Shown here one piece after another: positions 14,330-20,821 of a stretch of DNA of 20,821 nt; position 1 is the stretch's first letter, and each line of letters starts with the position of its first letter. Made by a program: the position numbers and the translations under genes. The stretch covers positions 1-20,821 of the forward strand of contig SMYP01000072.1 of the NCBI GenBank assembly GCA_007050895.1, in the 5' to 3' direction. This stretch comes from Candidatus Bathyarchaeota archaeon. GTDB taxonomy: Archaea > Thermoproteota > Bathyarchaeia > Bathyarchaeales > UBA233. The notes beneath the pieces were generated by a model. That model saw only the letters and a list, made by a program, of their open reading frames with translations, was not told where the DNA came from and searched no databases.

Positions 14330-14911
14330 ATGTCGAAGCCAAACATGTTCGTCAGAATTCCAAAAGAACGCGTTGGTGTACTTGTGGGTCCTGATGGAAA
14401 AGTGAAACGGAATATTGAAGAAAAGTTTGCGGTTGAACTTGATGTTGAAAGCGAGTCTGGCGGTGTAAAAATCATGCTTTCAGAGAAAGCACATGATCCA
14501 TCATTGCTTTTTAAAGCCAAAGACACCGTAACCGCCATTGGAAGGGGTTTTTCGCCTGAGCACGCGTTTCGTTTGCTTCGTAACGACGATAATATATTTG
14601 ATTTAATAGATTTGCGTCTCGTGTTCGGTAGGTCTGAATCCGACATCAGACGCGTTAAAGGGAGAATTATCGGGGCGAATGGTAAAACCCGGAAGCTGAT
14701 CGAGGAGTTGACAAATGTTAGCATGGTCGTTTACGGACATACAATCGGGTTTATAGGAACCTTTGAAAGAGTTGACATTGCAAGAAATGCAGTGCAGATG
14801 CTTATAGATGGAAGCCAGCATAACACCGTTTACAAGTATCTGCAGAAAAAACGCAGCGAGTTCAAGAAGCAACGACTGGAACTTTGGGAGAAGCCAGAAG
14901 AAGAAAAATAG
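14330..14911 (+). CDS. Two-KH-domain RNA-binding protein, Dim2/Pno1 (Krr1)-like
   Basis: The 193-residue protein has two KH domains. KH1 (about 6-75) has the loop GPDGKVKRNIEEKF and KH2 (about 105-165) has GRIIGANGKTRKLIEEL and GHTIGFIGTFERVDIARNAVQMLIDGS. The end, with YKYLQKKRSEFKKQRLELWE, is the conserved Dim2/Pno1 tail. Archaeal members bind near the 3' end of 16S rRNA and work with RIO1 and Nob1 in small-subunit maturation; in eukaryotes the homologue is Pno1/Dim2. The gene order RIO1-KH with a 2-bp gap, next to aIF1A, is widely conserved in archaea and supports the assignment. It is likely translated by coupling with RIO1. Confidence 0.94.
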   Translation: MSKPNMFVRIPKERVGVLVGPDGKVKRNIEEKFAVELDVESESGGVKIMLSEKAHDPSLLFKAKDTVTAIGRGFSPEHAFRLLRNDDNIFDLIDLRLVFGRSESDIRRVKGRIIGANGKTRKLIEELTNVSMVVYGHTIGFIGTFERVDIARNAVQMLIDGSQHNTVYKYLQKKRSEFKKQRLELWEKPEEEK

Positions 14912-15076
14912 AGACGATTAAAGCAGATTGCGTACTTTTGGGAATTAATATTGTTTTAAATTGCTTTCTTGGTACGTAAGGTTTATAATTAGCTCAATCT
15001 TCGAGAGTACCGGCTTTACGAATTAATTTGCCGTAGTGATGTGCTGACGAACGCGAATTTGCGGAGTAATTAACTA

Positions 15077-16294
15077 ATGGAGATATTCATTCTTGTACCT
15101 CTAATCCTAATAGTTACTTTTGTAATGGGTTTTCTGTTCAAGCGGATAGGTTTGCCTTCTGTGGTCGGTCAAATTTTGGCGGGAATTCTGCTAGGTATTC
15201 CCCTTTTGAGGGGTGTTCTTTTTGACTCCGAATCATCTTTGGTTATAGTTGATTTTCTGGCATATCTGGGCATAATTTTTCTATTATTTTTGGCTGGTTT
15301 AGAAATTGATATTGAGAAAATACGTGAAACTTCACGTGAATCACTTCTTATATCGCTAAGTTCAGCTCTCATCCCGTTTGGTTTGGGATTTGCCTTTATG
15401 ATGCTGGTCTTTCCAAGTTACGGTTTGTTGGCTGCCTTGGTTTTTGGAGGAGCCATGATGGTAACTTCAGAAGCTACAAAGGTTAAAGTTCTCATGGACC
15501 TTAACAGTTTGAACACTCATTTAGGAGCGATTATGCTTGCAGCTGGAGCCCTTGACGACATTTTCGAGGTTCTGTTTTTGGCTTTAGTCGCGGTGATTGG
15601 CAGGGGGGGAGGTTTGCTTGAGTTAGCTGCGATTCCTGTGGAAATCGTGATTTTCGCCGTGGTGGCTTTTGCCTTTTTCAAGGTTGCTTCAAAGGTTTTT
15701 CGTTATCTTGACAGAAATGGCGGTAATCAAACCGAGATTTTCTCGCTAGTTGTAATATTCATTATGGTTCTTGCAGCTCTTTCTGAAGGATTAGGGATAG
15801 GTTACTTGATTGGTGCGATTGCAGGAGGTTTTATTCTTCAGATTGCTATGAGAAGCATTCATGAACATCATAGAAAGGATATGATAAAAGTCACCGAGCT
15901 TATTGCATTGGGTTTCATAGTACCATTTTTCTTTGCTAACGTCGGAATAAATTTTGAATTTGACACTCTCTTTTCGAGCATTAGCCTGTTAATAGCCACA
16001 GTTGGGATTGCATTTCTTGGGAAAATCTTGGGATGTATTGTAATAAAGCCTGTTTCGCGTTTAACGCTGAAGCAACTTTACTACACAGGGTGGGCAATGA
16101 ATTCGAGAGGCGCTGCTGAGTTGGTGATTGCATTAGCCGCAAAACAGCTTGGTCTGATACCACTTGAAGTGTTTTCAGCGCTTGTAGCAATGAGTTTGAT
16201 AACCACACTTTCCTTTCCACCTGTTCTGGCAAGGGGAATACGTAAGAACCCTGGGCTTATGGATTTAGCAACTTCAGTAACTGTTAAAGCTTAA
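15077..16294 (+). CDS. CPA2-type cation/proton antiporter (Kef/NapA-like)
   Basis: The 405-residue protein has about 12 hydrophobic helices. It starts with RIGLPSVVGQILAGILLGI (23-41), typical of Kef/CPA2 proteins. The ion-binding double aspartate D160-D161 is in AAGALDDIFEVL, preceded by the broken-helix region MMVTSEATKVKVLMDL (127-142). Later come LSEGLGIGYLIGAIAGGF, ALGFIVPFFFANVGI and the closing AMNSRGAAELVIALAA. It should exchange Na+ or K+ for H+. Unlike many Kef systems it has no C-terminal TrkA-N/RCK domain. A universal stress protein follows 62 bp downstream and may serve as its regulatory partner. TATA-like TTTATAATT is at 14982-14990 and GGAG at 15063-15066 before the ATG. Confidence 0.92.
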   Translation: MEIFILVPLILIVTFVMGFLFKRIGLPSVVGQILAGILLGIPLLRGVLFDSESSLVIVDFLAYLGIIFLLFLAGLEIDIEKIRETSRESLLISLSSALIPFGLGFAFMMLVFPSYGLLAALVFGGAMMVTSEATKVKVLMDLNSLNTHLGAIMLAAGALDDIFEVLFLALVAVIGRGGGLLELAAIPVEIVIFAVVAFAFFKVASKVFRYLDRNGGNQTEIFSLVVIFIMVLAALSEGLGIGYLIGAIAGGFILQIAMRSIHEHHRKDMIKVTELIALGFIVPFFFANVGINFEFDTLFSSISLLIATVGIAFLGKILGCIVIKPVSRLTLKQLYYTGWAMNSRGAAELVIALAAKQLGLIPLEVFSALVAMSLITTLSFPPVLARGIRKNPGLMDLATSVTVKA

Positions 16295-16356
16295 AATCGT
16301 GACGTTGAGTAAGAGTATTATCTTGAGCAAGTCAATATAATAGAGAGGGAAATAAG

Positions 16357-16743
16357 GTGAAGGATAAAATTCGAATCTTGGTAGGTGTTGATGGCTCAAA
16401 TAGTTCTAAGAGAGCACTCGTGGAAGCGGTTAGTTGTGCCAAGAACTTCTCTGGTACCGTGAAGGTGATTACAGTCTACAAGCAAGGTATGGCGGAGAAG
16501 GCTGAAGAAGTGCTAAAAGAAGCAAAGCAGTATTTGGAAGAAAAGGGTGTTGAATACTCTACAGCGGCGATTCTCGGTTCAAATCCAGCTAGAGCCTTGA
16601 GGACTATTGCTGAACACGAAAACTTTGATCTTATTGTTGTAGGAAACCGTGGATGGGGCAGCAAAGCGTCTATATTGTTGGGAAGTGTATCGAGACGAGT
16701 AGTCGCCAACGCAGAATGCAATGTTCTTGTCGTAAAAAAATAG
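16357..16743 (+). CDS. Universal stress protein (UspA family)
   Basis: The 128-residue single-domain protein opens with ILVGVDGSNSSKRALVEAV (7-25) and carries the ATP-binding signature G-x2-G-x9-G-S at G96, G99, G109 and S110 in VVGNRGWGSKASILLGSVSRRVV. It is therefore predicted to bind ATP or AMP as a dimer. The start is GTG at 16357 with GAGAGGG at 16343-16349 as ribosome binding site. It lies directly after the CPA2 antiporter and likely shares its transcript. USP domains are often fused or adjacent to CPA2 antiporters, so nucleotide-dependent control of the transporter is a reasonable inference. Nothing looks truncated. Confidence 0.95.
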   Translation: MKDKIRILVGVDGSNSSKRALVEAVSCAKNFSGTVKVITVYKQGMAEKAEEVLKEAKQYLEEKGVEYSTAAILGSNPARALRTIAEHENFDLIVVGNRGWGSKASILLGSVSRRVVANAECNVLVVKK

Positions 16744-17178
16744 TGATAATTACATTTCGAAGTTTACGTTCATGGCTTGTCTGGTGGACGATTTTGACTT
16801 ATAATCCCTCGTTAGAGGAACTATGAATCACCTGAAGTTTGCCCCTTTTTTGAGTGGGCTCGTATAGGCACAATGCGAACCATGAAGTTGGCATAAATGC
16901 CCTATCGCACTCAAGATCCAAATCATCCTGAAGTCTTCGGGGCCAGAGTCGTCATCGCCCACCAGGGTGACTCTGTTTTTCCTGCTTTAATACTTTTAGA
17001 TAGTTGCTTTTGGCTTCTTGAGCTGTGATGTAGTGTTTGATTTCTATCCTATTGTTTTGCTGATTTTATTTCACAAGTGCAAATCTAAAATCGTAGGATA
17101 AAATATATTTAGGTCTCTAACCTATAATATGCCACTTCATCTTTGCTGAAGAACTAAATAGAAAGTAAGGATTCAATT
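16744..17178. other. 435-bp gap with GC-richer folded segment
   Basis: No full gene is visible. From about 16800 to 16980 the sequence is GC-richer than the flanks and ends in a hairpin (16944-16975) followed by five T. On the minus strand a 40-codon frame (TTG 16921 to TAA 16799, beginning MDLECDRAFMPTSW) has protein-like composition and may be a small gene or a fragment. The last 80 bp contain the TATA-like boxes of the next gene (17101-17111 and 17122-17131). Confidence 0.45.
16944..16980 (+). terminator. Hairpin followed by T-run
   Basis: CAGAGTC (16944-16950) pairs perfectly with GACTCTG (16969-16975), with an inner CCC-ACCA-GGG hairpin, and is followed by TTTTT (16976-16980). It lies 200 bp past the UspA stop and looks like a transcription terminator for plus-strand RNA, either the antiporter-USP transcript or a small RNA encoded in the gap. 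Confidence 0.5.
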
Positions 17179-17829
17179 ATGAAAAAGTTGGCATTAATCG
17201 TAATCATTATCGCAGTGCTGATACCGGTAATTATCGCCCCTTTCACACTTAAAGATCAAATTCAAGGTTTTTTTTCATTTCTCTTCGGTAATTCAGGAGA
17301 TGAGCAGGATTCAAAACCAGACGTATATTTTGCAGACACCAACATTTCAAGAGTATTCAACGAAACCTCGTGTTCGCTCTTTATAACTCCAAATGATCCC
17401 ATGCTAATTGATTTAAAAAATGAAATACTTCAGGATGCTCTGGCAATTTTGACGCCTGATTGGATGAAATTTAGAGATTGGGTTGGAAACAAAATTGAAT
17501 ATAGAAGTGACCCTGAGATTCATGGTGAAAGAGATTTCTGGCAATTTTCTAATGAAACCATTCAACTGGAAACAGGAGATTGTGAAGATTTTTCAATTCT
17601 TTTATGTTCGCTGCTGCGATCCAATGGTTGGGAAACTGATAGTGTTTATGTGGTAGTTGGTGAGCAAAACAATCAGTATCACGCCTGGGTTAGGCTAATA
17701 TGGAATAATTATACATACAATATTGAGCCACAAGGCAGTGGTTTTGACATGTTCATAGGCGACGTGACGTATCTTTCGGGATATCAAGCTGTATGCTATT
17801 TCAATGACCAAGAATTCGGCACCTACTAG
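17179..17829 (+). CDS. Secreted or membrane-anchored transglutaminase-like cysteine protease family protein
   Basis: The 216-residue protein begins with a strong hydrophobic segment (about 4-22), a signal peptide or anchor that places it outside the cell, and a low-complexity acidic linker (about 38-48). The transglutaminase-like core follows: an upstream helix DWMKFRDWVGNKIEYRSDPE, catalytic Cys C135 in TGDCEDFSILLCSLLRSNG, His H168 in QYHAWVRL, and the third position as E183 in YNIEPQG, where Asp is more usual. Archaeal members are thought to be proteases or amidases, not cross-linkers. The substrate is unknown. AAGG precedes the ATG by eight bases. The gene stands alone, with terminator-like hairpins after it. 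Confidence 0.88.
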   Translation: MKKLALIVIIIAVLIPVIIAPFTLKDQIQGFFSFLFGNSGDEQDSKPDVYFADTNISRVFNETSCSLFITPNDPMLIDLKNEILQDALAILTPDWMKFRDWVGNKIEYRSDPEIHGERDFWQFSNETIQLETGDCEDFSILLCSLLRSNGWETDSVYVVVGEQNNQYHAWVRLIWNNYTYNIEPQGSGFDMFIGDVTYLSGYQAVCYFNDQEFGTY

Positions 17830-17832
17830 ATT

Positions 17833-17948
17833 AATTGAGTCTAATAATGTCTTGTTTTGTCTCAATTCTTTGAATCCAAAAATTATTCAAAGAAGACTTT
17901 ACACAATTAGATCCTGTTCCACTGGAATTTTAATGGGATTCCTTTTTT
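17833..17948 (+). terminator. Cluster of three stem-loops after the transglutaminase-like gene
   Basis: Three inverted repeats follow one another: AATTGAG (17833-17839) / CTCAATT (17861-17867); CTTTGAAT (17868-17875) / ATTCAAAG (17885-17892); and GGAAT (17924-17928) / ATTCC (17938-17942), the last followed by six T. They lie between convergent genes and probably end transcription. Confidence 0.5.
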
Positions 17949-18007
17949 GCCAGTTGACGCCATCGAAAATGCCTAGGGGTAGTCATTTGCTTTTTTAGAA
18001 TTTAGTT

Positions 18008-18334
18008 TTAAATTTTCTTTTCAAGCCATGCTTCATACTGAATTTCGTTGATCCCAAGACCTAATCTTCCATCTAGTCGCCTCGAAACCTTGCCTTCATT
18101 GAAAAGTATTATCGTTGGAACTGCTTCTATAGAATAAACTTCCCATAACGGATTATCATAATCATCCACTTTCACACGCAGAGCAAAGTTCAAGCCATAT
18201 TTGGAATAATTCTTGTCAAAAGCTGGCAGAAAACGAATGCAGAAAGGGCACCAAGATGCGTAAAATAATGCAATAATTTTTTTACCTTTCTTCAGTTGGC
18301 TCTTAAGGTCACGATTGTTACTGACTTCCAACAT
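18008..18334 (-). CDS. Thioredoxin-like protein (CPFC active site)
   Basis: The 108-residue protein is one thioredoxin fold without signal peptide. The active site is W28-C29-P-F-C32 in LFYASWCPFCIRFLPAF, and the cis-proline is P73 in EAVPTIILF. The order (beta strand KIIALFY, active site, VDDYDNPLWEVYSIEAVPT, then GRLG) is standard for thioredoxins. CPFC instead of CGPC implies a different redox potential; as an intracellular protein it is likely a disulfide reductase, partner unknown. The ATG at 18334 is preceded by a weak AGAG. TATA-like ATATATTTAAA lies upstream on the minus strand. It is convergent with the transglutaminase-like gene. Confidence 0.92.
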   Translation of the reverse strand: MLEVSNNRDLKSQLKKGKKIIALFYASWCPFCIRFLPAFDKNYSKYGLNFALRVKVDDYDNPLWEVYSIEAVPTIILFNEGKVSRRLDGRLGLGINEIQYEAWLEKKI

Positions 18335-18555
18335 ACTAAATCTCTAAGAAACCACTTTACGCGATTTTTAAATATATCGATACTTATAGGAAGCAGCAGA
18401 CAAGATCCATAATTTTTAATTGGTTAAAGCAATATGCGTAAGACACTTCTTGTTTTCTCGTTTTAACGAAATTGGCATGTTTCGAATTCTGATGCTAATT
18501 TCGATTTTTTAATGCGATTTTATGCTCGTTATCTTCGATTCATAAGAGTTAATTT

Positions 18556-18571
18556 ACTGACAATTATCAGT
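18556..18571. promoter_or_regulatory. Palindrome in the promoter of the AsnC-domain-like gene
   Basis: ACTGA (18556-18560), spacer CAATTA and TCAGT (18567-18571) form a perfect 5-bp inverted repeat 25-40 bp before the ATG at 18596. It directly follows the AT-rich TATA-like GTTAATTTA (18549-18557), so it would overlap RNA polymerase binding. Confidence 0.4.
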
Positions 18572-18595
18572 TAGAAAATGAAAGAGGAATAAACC

Positions 18596-18868
18596 ATGCC
18601 AGAATATTTAGTATTGCTTAAGGTAAACCCATCTGCATTAGCTGATACTATAGAAGCTATAAGGAAGATGGCTCAGAAACCAGTTGCCGGCGTAGATCTC
18701 CAGTACAGCATAAACATTTTCGGTCGTTGGGATGCAGGACTATGGATAAAAGCTGATGAAAACTCTCAAACGTCACAGCTCGTGCAGAAGATCCGTAAAG
18801 AAATCAATGGTGTCACCGACATATACCCAATTCCGACGTTTCCACACGGAAACACTGACGCCACCTAG
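18596..18868 (+). CDS. Small alpha/beta-barrel protein, Lrp/AsnC effector-domain-like
   Basis: The 90-residue protein has no HTH. Its beta-alpha-beta pattern fits the ferredoxin-like fold of the Lrp/AsnC ligand domain (RAM) or related GYD/DUF stand-alone domains: EYLVLLKVNPSALADTIEAI (3-22), then FGRWDAGLWIKADENS (42-57), the helix TSQLVQKIRKEINGVTDIYPI and a short polar tail. Stand-alone RAM proteins can bind small molecules or modulate Lrp-type regulators by co-assembly. Whether that is so here is inference. AGAGGA at 18583-18588 is a good ribosome binding site before the ATG. It is monocistronic and followed by a long T-rich tract. Similarity is structural in character, so family assignment is moderate. 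Confidence 0.65.
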   Translation: MPEYLVLLKVNPSALADTIEAIRKMAQKPVAGVDLQYSINIFGRWDAGLWIKADENSQTSQLVQKIRKEINGVTDIYPIPTFPHGNTDAT

Positions 18869-18894
18869 AACCTCGCAGAAGTCGTCACCACAAA

Positions 18895-18913
18895 TTTTCT
18901 TTTTTATTTTTTT
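18895..18913 (+). terminator. Oligo-T terminator
   Basis: A nearly uninterrupted T tract (17 of 19 bases) begins 27 bp past the stop of the AsnC-like gene. Such tracts, without a strong stem, are the common intrinsic terminators in archaea. Confidence 0.55.
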
Positions 18914-19046
18914 GAATCTTAATGACAAGAATTTCTCTAGTCTTGTTTATCATGAGAATAAAATTGGATAAGTAATACTTACTCCGGTTAAACAACTGCT
19001 AAATACACTTTTGAAACAACCTAATTAAACGAAAAGGCGCTTAAGC

Positions 19047-20821
19047 TTGCAGAAGACAGACCAAGAAAAACAGGAGCAAGAAGGCTACTGCTGTCCAAAT
19101 CCTAGTTGTAACCGCGTTTTTTTAAGACCTAAAATAATAAAATACTACGTGTGTCCTACTTGTCAAACACTTGTTAAAATGGACACAGCAGAAGGCAATG
19201 CAAAAAAGAAAAAGAAGGGCCCAACAGAAGCGGATATGAAAAGAAAAGAAGCAGAACTACTAGAAGCACGACAAAAAGCAGAAAAAACAGAAACAGAGCG
19301 AATGAAGTTAGAACAAAAAATACAACAAATGGAAGCAGAACATAAAGAAGAACGAATGGAAACAGAGCAAAAAGCGGAACAACTAGAAGCAAAACTATTG
19401 GAAGTGCAAAAAGAAGCGGAACAACTAGAAGCAAAAAGGAAAGCAGAGCTAGTAGAAGCGGAAAAAAATGCAGAAAAATTGGAAGCAGAATGGAAGGAAG
19501 CACAACGGAAAAATGAGCAGCTAGAAACGCAACGCAAAACCGAACTACTGGAGGCAGAACTAGAGGAGTCAGAGCGATTAGAAAAAGAGCGAATGAAAGA
19601 ACAAAAAATTGAAGCAGAACGCCAGAAGGCGCGGCAAGAAGCACAACAACTTAAAGCGGCATTTTTGGAATTAGAAAGGAAATCAGAACAGTTAGAGTTG
19701 GAACGAAAGGAAACACAAAAGAAAATAGCGCTCATAGAAACGCAGAAAAACGAAGAAAGAACAAAAGCAAAGCAAAAAGCTGAACAAATAGAGGCTGAGA
19801 GATTGCAGATGAATCAAAAGACAAAACAATTGATGTCAGAACTAATAGAAGCACAACAAGCAATAAAACGATTAGAAGCAGAAAAAGCAGATGCAGAAAG
19901 AAAAGAAAAACAATTGTCAAAAATAGAACAAAAAGCGAAGCAACTAGAGGCTGAAAAAGAAGCGGATCAAATAGAAGCAAAACAAAAAGAAGCAGAATTA
20001 ACGGCGAAACGACTAGAAGTTGAGCGGTTAGAGACAGAACTGAAAGCAGAGCAAATGAAGATTAAACAACAAGAGACCGAACTGTTAAACGCGGAACACG
20101 AGATAGAACGATTAGAAGCGGAAAGATTAGAAGAAAAACGACTTGAAGAGCAAAAATCGGAGAAGCAAGAAGTAGAAACACAACGAATCATGGAAAAATT
20201 GAAAACCTTGAGGTTGCAAGCGGAACAAAAGGCTGAACGACTAGAAGCAGAACGCAAAGAAGCAGAAGAAAAAGCAAAGCAATTACAGTCAGAACAAAAA
20301 ACAGAACTGAAAAAGAGTGAGCAAAGATTAGAGGAATTGGAAATAGAAAGATTAAAGGCGGAACAACAAGCAAAACAAATGAAAGAAGAATTGATAGAAA
20401 CACAACAAAAAATTGAACATTTGGAAATAGAACGCAAAAAAGAACAACTAGAATCAGAAAGAAAAGAAAAAGAGCGACTAGAAGCCCAACGAAAATTAGA
20501 GCAATTGGCTGAACAGCTTGCAGAACGATTAGCAATCGAACGGAAAGAGGCAAACCAAAAAGAAGAAACACTAAAGACAAAGTGGAAAGAGGCGGAACAA
20601 AAAGCGGAACGACTAGAAGCGGAAATACAGGCGGAGCGAATGGAAGCAGAACGCAAAGAAGCAGAACGCAAAGAAGCAAAACGAATAGAAGTACAAGAAA
20701 AAGTAAAAAAGCTGGCAAATGAACTGGCAGAACGCAAAGAAGCAGAACGCAAAGAAGCAGAACGCAAAGAAGCAGAACGCAAAGAAGCAGAACGCAAAGA
20801 AGCAGAACGCAAAGAAGCAGA
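19047..20821 (+). CDS. N-terminal zinc ribbon plus very long coiled-coil protein (3' end outside window)
   Basis: The plus-strand frame is open from just after a TAA at 19026-19028 to the end of the window. From the TTG at 19047 it gives at least 591 codons; the next in-frame ATG is 19179. The TTG is preferred because the zinc ribbon lies between: C15-C16-P-N-P-S-C21 and C36-P-T-C39, with VFLRPKIIKYYV between. AAAGGCG nine bases upstream may serve as ribosome binding site. After a basic linker (KKKKKGP, 53-59) the rest is almost only E, K, R, Q, A and L in heptad and 14-residue patterns (for example AEQLEAK repeated), with no Pro, Gly or Cys seen in the coiled coil: one continuous coiled coil or single alpha-helix, tens of nanometres long. 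Long minus-strand frames here are Ser/Leu-rich shadows. A scaffold or SMC-like structural role is inferred; the family is not recognised. Confidence 0.85.
   Translation, partial: MQKTDQEKQEQEGYCCPNPSCNRVFLRPKIIKYYVCPTCQTLVKMDTAEGNAKKKKKGPTEADMKRKEAELLEARQKAEKTETERMKLEQKIQQMEAEHKEERMETEQKAEQLEAKLLEVQKEAEQLEAKRKAELVEAEKNAEKLEAEWKEAQRKNEQLETQRKTELLEAELEESERLEKERMKEQKIEAERQKARQEAQQLKAAFLELERKSEQLELERKETQKKIALIETQKNEERTKAKQKAEQIEAERLQMNQKTKQLMSELIEAQQAIKRLEAEKADAERKEKQLSKIEQKAKQLEAEKEADQIEAKQKEAELTAKRLEVERLETELKAEQMKIKQQETELLNAEHEIERLEAERLEEKRLEEQKSEKQEVETQRIMEKLKTLRLQAEQKAERLEAERKEAEEKAKQLQSEQKTELKKSEQRLEELEIERLKAEQQAKQMKEELIETQQKIEHLEIERKKEQLESERKEKERLEAQRKLEQLAEQLAERLAIERKEANQKEETLKTKWKEAEQKAERLEAEIQAERMEAERKEAERKEAKRIEVQEKVKKLANELAERKEAERKEAERKEAERKEAERKEAERKEA
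20646..20675 (+). repeat. Two tandem copies of the 15-bp AERKE unit
   Basis: Two perfect copies of the unit GCAGAACGCAAAGAA lie in frame in the coiled-coil gene, about 50 bp before the main array. Diverged copies follow (GCAAAACGAATAGAA). Confidence 0.8.
20727..20821 (+). repeat. 15-bp perfect tandem repeat array at the window edge
   Basis: There are six perfect copies of GCAGAACGCAAAGAA (20727-20816) plus the first five bases of a seventh, running out of the window. Each unit encodes Ala-Glu-Arg-Lys-Glu in frame, so copy-number changes preserve the reading frame. Base identity, including third positions, points to recent expansion. Confidence 0.95.

Noticed and set aside
14912..15076. Possible C/D box RNA (TGATG ... 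CTGA) between the KH and antiporter genes
   Set aside because: The boxes are only a few bases apart and lack the spacing and C'/D' elements of archaeal C/D sRNAs.
16570..16590. GGTTCAAATCC resembling a tRNA T-loop
   Set aside because: It is inside the UspA coding sequence, with no matching stems or cloverleaf around it.
1159..16957. Shared 10-mer GTCGTCATCG between the two folded GC-rich segments
   Set aside because: A single 10-bp match is expected by chance in 20 kb, and the surrounding sequences do not align.
19163..20812. Several long minus-strand open frames rich in Ser/Ala/Leu opposite the coiled-coil gene
   Set aside because: They are complements of purine-rich coiled-coil codons; the low-complexity composition and the zinc ribbon on the plus strand show that the plus strand is coding.

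Overview
The window reads as an AT-rich archaeal chromosome segment. It carries archaeal translation and ribosome-maturation genes (aIF2-beta with a DUF424 neighbour, aIF1A, a RIO1 kinase and a two-KH Dim2/Pno1-like protein). Start codons are mixed ATG/GTG/TTG, with GGTGA/GAGGT-type ribosome binding sites and TATA boxes. The gene mix and small zinc-ribbon proteins suggest a Bathyarchaeia (MCG)-like or related TACK archaeon. That placement is inference from family recognition, not a search.

Left part (1-4130): the tail of a membrane protein overlaps a small HTH regulator and is followed by a two-TM protein and a hairpin terminator. A minus-strand 60-residue cysteine-rich peptide gene comes next, lying between two copies of an imperfect 36-bp direct repeat. 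A GC-rich, strongly folded segment (1041-1177) then sits upstream of the aIF2-beta/DUF424 pair. A small helical protein and a membrane-anchored beta-helix surface protein complete this part.

Middle (4133-11791) is mostly on the minus strand: an aspartase, a YdeI/OmdA-family protein, an 8-TM protein, a signal-peptide plus 6-TM protein and a Ca2+/Na+ exchanger. Plus-strand exceptions are a zinc-ribbon protein and a membrane-anchored HtrA-type protease lacking a PDZ domain. Two intergenic regions hold clear repeated operator-like palindromes: three GGAACA/TGTTCC half-sites at 7885-7911 and three TCAA-N6-TTGA palindromes at 10600-10691.

Right part (11792-20821): an HD-domain phosphohydrolase, then the translation/ribosome cluster aIF1A, RIO1, KH protein (the last two 2 bp apart). 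After these come a CPA2-type cation/proton antiporter followed by a universal stress protein, a secreted transglutaminase-like protein, a thioredoxin-like protein and an AsnC-ligand-domain-like small protein.

The window ends inside a very long plus-strand open frame (19047 to the edge, at least 591 codons). It encodes an N-terminal zinc ribbon followed by an uninterrupted Glu/Lys/Arg/Gln/Ala-rich coiled coil, and runs into perfect 15-bp tandem repeats encoding AERKE at the boundary. No tRNA, rRNA, CRISPR array or intact insertion sequence was seen. The most unusual items are this zinc-ribbon/coiled-coil gene, the folded element at 1041-1177 with its flanking repeat, and the two operator clusters.
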